Source: Bacillota bacterium (GTDB taxonomy: Bacteria > Bacillota > Clostridia > Lachnospirales > Lachnospiraceae). From it: a DNA stretch of 11,494 nt. The notes under the pieces are model-generated. The model worked only from the letters and a program-made list of their open reading frames with translations, was not told the DNA's origin and did no database searches. The translations under genes were made by a program, and so were the position numbers. The stretch spans positions 1 through 11,494 of the forward strand of contig JAGFXQ010000122.1 in the NCBI GenBank assembly GCA_017861355.1, in the 5' to 3' direction. Shown one piece after another: positions 7,000 through 11,494 of this stretch. How positions within the stretch are numbered: the first letter of the stretch is position 1; the number at the start of each line of letters is the position of its first letter.

Positions 7000-7617
7000 T
7001 TATCTTACGAAATTGGTCCAGTCACGTGGCACCTTATTTGGAACAGGAAGGATGTCTCGGCTGTTTTCCTTTATTTTTATCATCCAAGACATATTATTCG
7101 CGAGGTTTTTAAGTACGCTCATACCCTCAGCATCCTGTGTGATCTCCCCGGGAGCACCTCCATGGATGACATTCCAGTAATAAGAGGGAGCGATCATCAT
7201 TTCTGAAATCAGAAAATAATTATTCAGCTGATCGAAGGTTGTAACACCACCGGAGCGGCGAGGAACAGCGATGGATGCACCCACCTTTAATCGGAATCTT
7301 CCACCTCCGGGATAGAATAATCGGTCTAGAAAGCTTTTCATTGTTCCTGCAATGCTTGCATAATAAACAGGGCTACCTAATATAATTCCATCCGCAGCAT
7401 GTACTTGATCGACAATTGCCCTAAGCTTCTCATCGGAGAACACACAATGTCCCTCGCTGCAACGACCGCAGCCGATGCAACCCTTGAGGTCCATATTACC
7501 AACATGAAGAATCTCAGTTTCTATACCCTGCTGCTCCAATTCATCACATACTGTCTTAAGGGCCATATAAGTATTGCCCTTCGGTTTCGGGCTTCCATTG
7601 ATTGCAATAACTTTCAT
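7000..7617 (-). CDS. NADPH-dependent FMN reductase-like iron-sulfur flavoprotein
   Basis: This is a flavodoxin-fold redox protein of 205 residues. The FMN-phosphate loop is GSPKPKGNT (8-16), and the second flavin-contact stretch GSPVYYASIAGTMKSFLDR is at 81-99. Between them is a compact cysteine cluster, CIGCGRCSEGHC: C47, C50, C53 and C58 (C-x2-C-x2-C-x4-C). Archaeal and clostridial Isf-type iron-sulfur flavoproteins bind a 4Fe-4S cluster through a very similar motif, so I expect both FMN and a cluster, with electron transfer from ferredoxin or NAD(P)H to an unknown acceptor. It is cytoplasmic. The ribosome site GAGGAG (7632-7627) is nine bases before the ATG. The gene is divergent from trmB and upstream of dacF on the same strand. 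The physiological substrate cannot be told from sequence. Confidence 0.88.
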   Translation of the reverse strand: MKVIAINGSPKPKGNTYMALKTVCDELEQQGIETEILHVGNMDLKGCIGCGRCSEGHCVFSDEKLRAIVDQVHAADGIILGSPVYYASIAGTMKSFLDRLFYPGGGRFRLKVGASIAVPRRSGGVTTFDQLNNYFLISEMMIAPSYYWNVIHGGAPGEITQDAEGMSVLKNLANNMSWMIKIKENSRDILPVPNKVPRDWTNFVR

Positions 7618-7650
7618 TTTGTCAATCTCCTCTCATATTAAGAATGCATC

Positions 7651-7685
7651 CTATACAGTATACTATATAGCATTGGAAATTTAAA
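7651..7685 (-). promoter_or_regulatory. Probable promoter and 20-bp operator-like dyad for the flavoprotein gene
   Basis: A nearly perfect dyad covers 7651-7670: arms CTATA (7651-7655) and TATAG (7666-7670) flank the palindrome AGTATACT (7657-7664), with one mismatched pair (7656/7665) among ten. On the minus strand TATACT (7662-7657) is a good -10, and TTTAAA (7685-7680), 17 bases upstream, is a fair -35. The dyad would therefore sit on the -10, as repressor operators often do. Small winged-helix redox regulators (MarR, HxlR, ArsR types) use dyads of this size near such genes, but the regulator is not in the window. Confidence 0.5.
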
Positions 7686-7708
7686 TGCTTTTTAGCCAGG
7701 AGAAGGAA

Positions 7709-7757
7709 AATTGATTTACAGGCATCAATTGACGAACGGACCGATTGAATCTATAAT
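7709..7757 (+). promoter_or_regulatory. Probable trmB promoter with overlapping inverted repeat
   Basis: TTGACG (7729-7734) and TATAAT (7752-7757) are separated by 17 bases, a near-consensus sigma-A promoter pointing at trmB with a leader of about 90 bases. Just upstream, AATTGAT (7709-7715) and ATCAATT (7724-7730) form a 7-bp inverted repeat with an eight-base spacer, and its right arm runs into the -35. Confidence 0.65.
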
Positions 7758-7760
7758 AGG

Positions 7761-7776
7761 AGCAATGGAGATTGCT
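7761..7776 (+). other. 5'-terminal hairpin of the trmB leader
   Basis: AGCAAT (7761-7766) and ATTGCT (7771-7776) form a six-bp stem with a GGAG loop, at or very near the predicted transcription start. Hairpins at the very 5' end can protect mRNA from decay. The rest of the leader (7777-7853) has alternative weak pairings of CCCT with AGGG (7792-7820), but I see no recognisable riboswitch and no T-run. Confidence 0.35.
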
Positions 7777-7853
7777 TTCACAGAACAGAAGTCCCTAAGA
7801 ACCCTCAGGATGCAAAGGGATGCGGGCATACAACAATATATTTGGAGGTAGCT

Positions 7854-8495
7854 ATGAGATTAAGAAATATCAGAGGCTCGAGAGAAATGGTCGCAGCCAA
7901 CGACTATGTGGTTCAAGAGCCGGAAAAATTAAAAGGTCAATGGAAGAAGAGCCTTTTTGGCAACCAGAATCCTCTGCATGTAGAAATCGGAATGGGAAAG
8001 GGTAAGTTCATTATGGAACTTGCTGCGAGAAACCCACAGATTAATTATATCGGAATTGAGAAGTACTCCAGTGTATTGCTCCGTGCACTTGAGAAGAGAA
8101 ATGAGACAGAGCTTACCAACCTTTATCTTCTTCGTTTTGATGCGGAATATCTGAATGAAATCTTTGATCAGGAGGAAATTGACCGAATCTATCTTAATTT
8201 CTCCGATCCCTGGCCAAAGGATCGCCATGCAAAACGCCGACTGACCAGCAAGGAATTTCTGGCCAAATACGACAAGTGCCTGAAGAAAGAGGGAGAGGTT
8301 GTATTCAAGACCGATAACCGTCTGCTGTTTGACTTCTCAGTGGAAGAAGCTGCGATCGCAGGTTGGAAGCTAAAAGAGGTAACTTATGATCTTCATCATA
8401 GTGAATATATGACAGGAAATGTGATGACGGAGTACGAGGAACGTTTCTCGGCTATGGGTAATCCAATTCATCGTCTGGTCGCTTATCGAGATTAG
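7854..8495 (+). CDS. trmB: tRNA (guanine-N7-)-methyltransferase TrmB
   Basis: TrmB uses S-adenosylmethionine to methylate N7 of G46 in the variable loop of tRNAs. The 213 residues match the usual length. The Rossmann-fold SAM site is EIGMGKGKF (44-52), followed by YIGIEKY (65-71). The family signature NFSDPWPKDRHAKRRL is at 115-130, then FKTDN (151-155) and the C-terminal substrate motif TEYEERF (192-198). I start at 7854, with GGAGG (7844-7848) five bases upstream; a TTG at 7842 in the same frame would only add four residues and overlaps that site. It has its own promoter, is divergent from the flavoprotein gene, and is followed by a small ORF and trxA. Nothing is unusual in the protein. Confidence 0.96.
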   Translation: MRLRNIRGSREMVAANDYVVQEPEKLKGQWKKSLFGNQNPLHVEIGMGKGKFIMELAARNPQINYIGIEKYSSVLLRALEKRNETELTNLYLLRFDAEYLNEIFDQEEIDRIYLNFSDPWPKDRHAKRRLTSKEFLAKYDKCLKKEGEVVFKTDNRLLFDFSVEEAAIAGWKLKEVTYDLHHSEYMTGNVMTEYEERFSAMGNPIHRLVAYRD

Positions 8496-8586
8496 TCCGG
8501 ATGCAAGAATATCAAAATTAATTCAGACAGGGACTAATTCCTCTCTATGGTCATAAAATAATAAAAAGAGTATATCGGGTGTCTGA

Positions 8587-8736
8587 ATGAAAAGTAATTG
8601 GAAGTCGCAGGTAGCAAAGGTAACAGGTACCAACCCTAAATTTGACCGCAAGGTTCTCGGGATGAAAAAGTCATGGGACGAAGTATCCGGCTTACTTAAC
8701 GGAACCGTGAAGAAGAAAAAGAAGAAATCGTTTTGA
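8587..8736 (+). CDS. Small lysine-rich protein of unknown function, 49 residues
   Basis: A 49-codon ORF lies between trmB and trxA. It begins MKSNWKSQVAKVTGTNPKFD, continues through LGMKKSWDEVSGLL, and ends NGTVKKKKKKSF. It has 13 lysines and one arginine against three acidic residues, so it is strongly basic, with a six-lysine run near the end. There is no signal peptide, membrane span or cysteine. A TGA stop directly precedes the ATG in frame, so the start is fixed. The ribosome site is poor (GGTG 8578-8581). Codon choice looks like that of its neighbours rather than random DNA, and the C-terminus is low-complexity. The gene may be cotranscribed with trmB. I do not recognise the family; binding to RNA or another polyanion is only a guess from charge. 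Confidence 0.6.
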   Translation: MKSNWKSQVAKVTGTNPKFDRKVLGMKKSWDEVSGLLNGTVKKKKKKSF

Positions 8737-8745
8737 TATTCACAC

Positions 8746-8772
8746 TTGTCTTTTGCATTGGGCTGATATAAT
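8746..8772 (+). promoter_or_regulatory. Probable trxA promoter (extended -10)
   Basis: TATAAT at 8767-8772 is preceded by TG at 8764-8765, making the extended -10 TGATATAAT. The -35 candidate TTGTCT (8746-8751) has only a 15-base spacer, which an extended -10 can tolerate. The start would be near 8779, leaving a leader of about 107 bases in which I see no clear regulatory fold. Confidence 0.5.
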
Positions 8773-8885
8773 ATTAACTTGTAATCACATAAAAAAAGTA
8801 AACATTGAGATACTAATCAACAATAGGATAAATTCTTGGCCCGGGACGTCATGGATCGGCTCAGGAGAAGAATGGAGGAAAACAT

Positions 8886-9203
8886 ATGGCATTACAATTT
8901 ACAGATGTAAATTTTCAGAAGGAAGTATTGGAATCTAATATTCCTGTATTAGTAGACTTTTATGCAGACTGGTGCGGACCTTGCAAGATGATTGCTCCCA
9001 TCGTGGCAGAGCTTGCAACAGAATATGAGGGTGTCTATAAGGTCGGCAAATTGAACGTGGACCAGGAACAGGATACCGCAGAGAAGTATAAGGTTATGTC
9101 CATCCCCACCCTACTGATCATTAAGAACGGTGAAGTGGCAGATAAAGTAGTCGGACTGGTATCCAAACAAGTGCTTCAGGATAAGCTGGAAGCGAACAAA
9201 TAA
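8886..9203 (+). CDS. trxA: Thioredoxin
   Basis: Thioredoxin is a small cytoplasmic dithiol carrier that reduces protein disulfides and is recharged by thioredoxin reductase. The 105 residues are the standard length. The active site is WCGPC (29-33) in DFYADWCGPCKMIAP, the cis-proline is P74 in MSIPTLLI, and the buried D24 is present. GGAGG (8874-8878) lies seven bases before the ATG. The gene follows the small basic ORF, probably from its own promoter, and is followed by a long hairpin terminator. No thioredoxin reductase gene is in the window. Confidence 0.96.
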   Translation: MALQFTDVNFQKEVLESNIPVLVDFYADWCGPCKMIAPIVAELATEYEGVYKVGKLNVDQEQDTAEKYKVMSIPTLLIIKNGEVADKVVGLVSKQVLQDKLEANK

Positions 9204-9288
9204 TATCATATTACTTTGAATACGACACATGGAATGAGATTCCTGCAGTTAGAATCAATATTGCAGGATATGTAAGATAAGGGCTAAT

Positions 9289-9347
9289 TAGTGAAGAAAA
9301 GCCTGTGACATCGTGTAAAATCATAAAATCAGGGCTTTTCTTCACTA
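9289..9347 (+). terminator. Long, symmetrical terminator hairpin after trxA
   Basis: A perfect 15-bp stem pairs 9289-9303 (ending GAAGAAAAGCC) with 9333-9347 (starting GGCTTTTCTTC), with a loop of about 29 bases. The descending arm carries TTTTCTT directly after GGGC, as in an intrinsic terminator. The minus strand reads nearly the same, so it may stop transcription both ways. A smaller hairpin, TCCTGCA (9241-9247) with TGCAGGA (9262-9268), lies between it and the trxA stop but lacks a T-run. Confidence 0.75.
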
Positions 9348-9403
9348 TCTTATGGGCTAGAAAATATAAATTATCATTTTTTTTAAAAAAATTAAAAAAA
9401 CAC

Positions 9404-9432
9404 TTGCAATTTGGTTCAGGATTATATATAAT
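9404..9432 (+). promoter_or_regulatory. Promoter of the tRNA-Lys gene
   Basis: TTGCAA (9404-9409) and TATAAT (9427-9432) are exactly 17 bases apart in very AT-rich DNA, placing the transcript start near 9439, about 37 bases before the mature tRNA. Confidence 0.75.
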
Positions 9433-9475
9433 AATTTTTGCGTTCGGCAATTACGAAAACGCAAAACATGGATAA

Positions 9476-9548
9476 GCGCTTCTAGCTCAGTTGGTAGAGC
9501 ACCTGACTCTTAATCAGGGTGTCCAGGGTTCGAGCCCCTGGAGGCGCA
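9476..9548 (+). tRNA. tRNA-Lys (anticodon CUU)
   Basis: The 73 bases fold as a full cloverleaf. The acceptor arm is GCGCTTC (9476-9482) with GAGGCGC (9541-9547), including one G-T pair, and discriminator A9548. The D arm is GCTCAGTTGGTAGAGC. The anticodon stem CCTGA/TCAGG holds the loop CTCTTAA, so the anticodon is CTT, reading the lysine codon AAG. The T arm is CAGGG, TTCGAGC, CCCTG. No CCA is encoded (ACT follows), so it must be added by the nucleotidyltransferase. The 3' end from the T loop outward is duplicated just downstream. Confidence 0.96.
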
Positions 9549-9608
9549 CTTACAAAAGTATCGATTTTGCGAGCCCCTGGAGGCGCACTTACAAAAGTAT
9601 CGATTTTG
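9531..9608 (+). repeat. Perfect 39-bp tandem repeat covering the 3' end of tRNA-Lys
   Basis: Bases 9531-9569 and 9570-9608 are identical over 39 bp with nothing between. The first copy contains the last 18 bases of the tRNA gene (CGAGCCCCTGGAGGCGCA) plus 21 downstream bases; the second copy repeats both parts. Tyrosine-recombinase elements use the 3' part of tRNA genes, often from the T or anticodon loop, as attachment sites and leave such duplications. Simple replication slippage is the alternative. The second copy lacks the rest of the cloverleaf and is not a tRNA. Confidence 0.95.
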
Positions 9609-9616
9609 AAGACATA

Positions 9617-9641
9617 GGAGCTTCGGGGTTGGTGCTTTTTT
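9617..9641 (+). terminator. Possible terminator of the tRNA-Lys transcript
   Basis: An imperfect hairpin pairs GGAGCTTC (9617-9624) with GGTGCTTT (9631-9638), with one mismatch and G-T pairs, around a six-base loop, and runs into TTTTTT (9636-9641). It lies just after the 39-bp repeats. The stem is weak. Confidence 0.45.
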
Positions 9642-9661
9642 CTTATCTTGATTTATAATGC

Positions 9662-9690
9662 TTGCGGGTTCATTTTATATTTAATACAAT
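9662..9690 (+). promoter_or_regulatory. Candidate sigma-A-type promoter before the LysM/GH18 gene
   Basis: TTGCGG (9662-9667) and TACAAT (9685-9690) are 17 bases apart. A start near 9697 would give a leader of about 90 bases that opens with a small hairpin (TTTGG 9696-9700 / CCAAA 9706-9710). Confidence 0.4.
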
Positions 9691-9731
9691 GTTCATTTGG
9701 ATCCGCCAAAACGCACTTAAGAGCTACTTAT

Positions 9732-9764
9732 TCATATATTAAAATTGCTAATCATATATTAAAA
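9732..9764 (+). promoter_or_regulatory. 13-bp direct repeat resembling a sporulation sigma-E promoter
   Basis: TCATATATTAAAA occurs at 9732-9744 and 9752-9764, a 20-base period. Read as a promoter, the first copy supplies TCATATAT (sigma-E -35 like) and the second supplies CATATATT (CATAnnnT, sigma-E/K -10 like), with a 13-base spacer. A start near 9768 would give a 20-base leader with AAGG at 9775-9778. SleL/YaaH genes of Bacillus are made during sporulation, so this reading fits the gene, but repeats of AT-rich words arise easily. Confidence 0.35.
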
Positions 9765-9787
9765 AAAAGGTAGTAAGGCTTATAAGC

Positions 9788-11077
9788 ATGGAAATATATG
9801 TAGTTCAGCAAGGCGATACTATTCATACAGTCGCTGAAAAATTTAATATAGCTGTTGATAAATTAGTATATGACAATGGGCTAGTATATCCTTATAATTT
9901 GGTTATAGGGCAAGCAATTATAATAGCCTACCCAAAACAAACGCATATAGTACATGAGGGTGAAACATTACAAAGTATAGCTAATACTTATGGCGTATCC
10001 GAAATGCAAATATTAAGAAATAATTCTTTTATTTCAGATAGGGGAACACTAATTCTTGGAGAAACATTGGTAATTAGTTATAATACTATTATGAGCATTA
10101 GTACAAACGGTTTTATATATCCGTATGTTAGAAAAGAAACCCTTCTTAAGATCTTACCAAATCTGACTTATCTTACTATTTTCAATTACACAATATCAGA
10201 GAGAGGAGAAGTTAAAGAATATTACGATGACTCTAGTGTAGTAAATACAGCAAAAGAATACGGTGTTATACCTCTATTATTGGCAAGTACGTTATCCCCA
10301 CAAGGTGAGCCAAATATTAAAATTGCTTATGATATTTTACTGTCTGAAGAATATCAAGATAGAAGCATTAACCAGTTTGTGGATATCATGAAACAAAAAG
10401 GATATCTTGGAATGAATATTGTTTTAAATTTTCTTGATAAAAGCAATCAATCACTATACTTAAACTTTGTGCGAAGAATTTCAGAGCATTTACAGCAAGA
10501 AGGGCTAATGTTCTTTATTACCAACAATTACGCTACACAAGAAAGCAATGGTAGTATATCTATTGAAGATATTGACTACTCAAAATTTAGTCCGTATGTT
10601 AATGGATTAATTTTTATAAAGTTTGTTTGGAGCACTAATTTGGGTCCGCCATCTCCTGTTAGTAACATTGAAAATATTAGGGCGGTAATTGATTATGCAA
10701 CATCTCTTGTATCATCAGATAAAATTGTAGTTGGTAATCCTGTTATAGGATATGACTGGCAGTTGCCGTATGTACCAAACTGGTCGAATGTATCTTCTAT
10801 GTCAATTGATTCAGCTTTGTATTTAGCGAAAGAAACGGGAGTAATAATACAATTTGATGAAGTTTCAAAAACGCCTTATTTTTATTATAATCAGATTTAT
10901 TTTGGTGCTCCGGTAGAGCATATTGTATGGTTTATAGATGTAAGAAGTATAGAAGAATTAAGTGATGTGATACTAGAATATGCGCTTAATGGAAGTGGAA
11001 TATGGAATACAATGATTTATTATCCTCAGGTATGGACAACGATGAATGCAAGATTTGACACTGTAAAATTAATTTGA
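9788..11077 (+). CDS. LysM-LysM-GH18 protein of SleL/YaaH type with degenerate catalytic motif
   Basis: The 429 residues start with two LysM peptidoglycan-binding repeats: VVQQGDTIHTVAEKFNIAVD (about 3-48) and HIVHEGETLQSIANTYGVSE (about 53-97). A GH18 TIM-barrel domain like that of the spore-cortex enzymes SleL/YaaH follows (about 105-429), with family landmarks GYDWQLPYVP (321-330), LGPPSPVSN and WFIDVRS (381-387). There is no signal peptide, as in SleL. The strand-4 motif, normally DGVNIDFE with catalytic Glu, reads LGMNIVLN (207-214), so both aspartates and the glutamate are replaced and the protein is probably not an active hydrolase. The frame is otherwise intact. The gene is AT-richer than its neighbours and lies just after the tRNA-Lys repeats, so transfer is possible. 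The ribosome site (AAGG 9775-9778) is weak. A binding or coat role is inferred. Confidence 0.85.
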   Translation: MEIYVVQQGDTIHTVAEKFNIAVDKLVYDNGLVYPYNLVIGQAIIIAYPKQTHIVHEGETLQSIANTYGVSEMQILRNNSFISDRGTLILGETLVISYNTIMSISTNGFIYPYVRKETLLKILPNLTYLTIFNYTISERGEVKEYYDDSSVVNTAKEYGVIPLLLASTLSPQGEPNIKIAYDILLSEEYQDRSINQFVDIMKQKGYLGMNIVLNFLDKSNQSLYLNFVRRISEHLQQEGLMFFITNNYATQESNGSISIEDIDYSKFSPYVNGLIFIKFVWSTNLGPPSPVSNIENIRAVIDYATSLVSSDKIVVGNPVIGYDWQLPYVPNWSNVSSMSIDSALYLAKETGVIIQFDEVSKTPYFYYNQIYFGAPVEHIVWFIDVRSIEELSDVILEYALNGSGIWNTMIYYPQVWTTMNARFDTVKLI

Positions 11078-11305
11078 TTAAAAGAACAAACTTATGGACA
11101 ATGCATTTTTTGTGTGATTTATTAACCGAGGGTCACATGGCAGCGGTGCAGGACAAGAATTTAAGATATAGCTCGCTATATTCACAGCGAAGAACTTTGG
11201 TATATTTGTAGTTGTGGCTACGAAAATTGAATCTCATACAGTATAATATAGTCATATATAGAAGTAATAAGGAAAGAAATAAGGAAGTAATAAGGAGAAT
11301 AAACC
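11078..11305 (+). other. Intergenic leader with hairpins and a 13-bp direct repeat
   Basis: No gene is visible here. A compact hairpin, ATATAGC (11166-11172) with GCTATAT (11175-11181), overlaps an alternative TCGCT (11173-11177) / AGCGA pairing, and a second weak hairpin lies around GTAG (11208-11211) / CTAC (11218-11221). TATAAT at 11242-11247 is a good -10 without a clear -35; the overlapping CATACAGTA (11235-11243) also fits the sigma-E/K -10 pattern CATAnnnTA. GAAGTAATAAGGA is repeated at 11261-11273 and 11284-11296, and the second copy forms the ribosome binding site of the next gene. I recognise no riboswitch. Confidence 0.4.
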
Positions 11306-11494
11306 ATGTCCAGATATGAAGCACAAAGAAAATTCTTAAAGACGGAATTTAGTGAATTTAAAAATATAAAAACGGATCGTGCAAAGGGGCTACCACAACC
11401 CTCAATCGTAAAGCCTCATGATTCGTTATCCGAGATTATTTCTCTCCCAAGTATAACGAAAGATGTGCTTAAAAAGGAAAATATCCTGGAATGC
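11306..11494 (+). CDS. N-terminus of a probable SagB/ThcOx-type nitroreductase-fold protein (3' end outside window)
   Basis: Sixty-three codons are visible and the frame is open to the window end. AAGGAG (11292-11297) lies eight bases before the ATG. The N-terminus MSRYEAQRKFLKTEFSEF followed by KTDRAKGLPQPSIVKPHDS and LSEIISLP matches the pattern I know from SagB/ThcOx-type dehydrogenases, where TDxxKGLPQPPxxKPY precedes the FMN-binding nitroreductase domain. Members are flavoenzymes, some of which oxidise azolines to azoles in peptide maturation, but most stand-alone clostridial members have no known substrate. No flavin-binding residue is in view, so this call rests on the leader region only. 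Confidence 0.6.
   Translation, partial: MSRYEAQRKFLKTEFSEFKNIKTDRAKGLPQPSIVKPHDSLSEIISLPSITKDVLKKENILEC

Noticed and set aside
7842..7853. TTG start for trmB
   Set aside because: It overlaps the GGAGG that serves the ATG at 7854.
7777..7853. Riboswitch in the trmB leader
   Set aside because: Only weak alternative CCCT/AGGG pairings and a GGATGC repeat are seen, with no conserved riboswitch core or T-run.
9211..9450. Minus-strand ORF of 79 codons
   Set aside because: It runs through the trxA terminator hairpin and the tRNA promoter and has no plausible ribosome site or protein-like composition.
9570..9608. Second tRNA gene or CRISPR repeat
   Set aside because: The second copy has only the last 18 tRNA bases and no cloverleaf, and two abutting repeats without spacers are not a CRISPR array.
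11133..11324. Minus-strand hydrophobic ORF of 63 codons
   Set aside because: Its leucine-rich sequence is the complement of the purine-rich leader and ribosome site of the SagB-like gene; it starts inside that gene.

Overview
The window looks like chromosomal DNA of a spore-forming, low-to-mid GC Gram-positive anaerobe, most likely a Clostridia of the Lachnospiraceae / Lachnoclostridium type. The signs are strong GGAGG ribosome binding sites, near-consensus sigma-A promoters, the pst-phoU-phoB-phoR gene order, a DacF-like carboxypeptidase, a tRNA gene without an encoded CCA, and a LysM/GH18 protein of the spore-cortex lytic (SleL/YaaH) kind. The genus is inferred from protein style only; no database search was possible.

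Bases 1-4147 hold the phosphate module on the + strand: the 3' end of pstA, then pstB, phoU, a PhoB-type response regulator and a PhoR-type sensor kinase, closed by a clear intrinsic terminator. PstA and PstB are parts of the high-affinity phosphate ABC importer. PhoU is the usual link between importer activity and the PhoR kinase, which phosphorylates PhoB. A perfect-consensus promoter with nested inverted repeats lies between pstB and phoU, so the regulatory half can probably be expressed apart from the transporter.

Bases 4148-7700 hold a membrane-anchored coiled-coil protein of unknown function (+) whose last residues resemble the FliM/FliN N-terminal peptide. It converges with zero spacing on a dacF-type D,D-carboxypeptidase gene (-). 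Behind that lies a flavodoxin-fold iron-sulfur flavoprotein gene (-), whose promoter region carries a nearly perfect 20-bp dyad.

Bases 7700-9350 hold trmB (tRNA m7G46 methyltransferase), an unrecognised 49-codon lysine-rich ORF, and trxA, all on +, ending in a long symmetrical hairpin terminator.

Bases 9404-11494 start with tRNA-Lys(CUU). Its 3' end, from the T loop outward, is duplicated as a perfect 39-bp tandem repeat, the kind of scar left at integrase attachment sites. Beyond it the DNA becomes visibly AT-richer and encodes a two-LysM GH18-like protein that has lost the catalytic acidic residues of the family. The window ends in the N-terminus of what looks like a SagB/ThcOx-type nitroreductase-fold protein.

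The most interesting items are the apparently dead GH18 protein, the tRNA-Lys repeat that precedes it, the FliM-like tail on the unknown membrane protein, and several dyads that overlap promoters.
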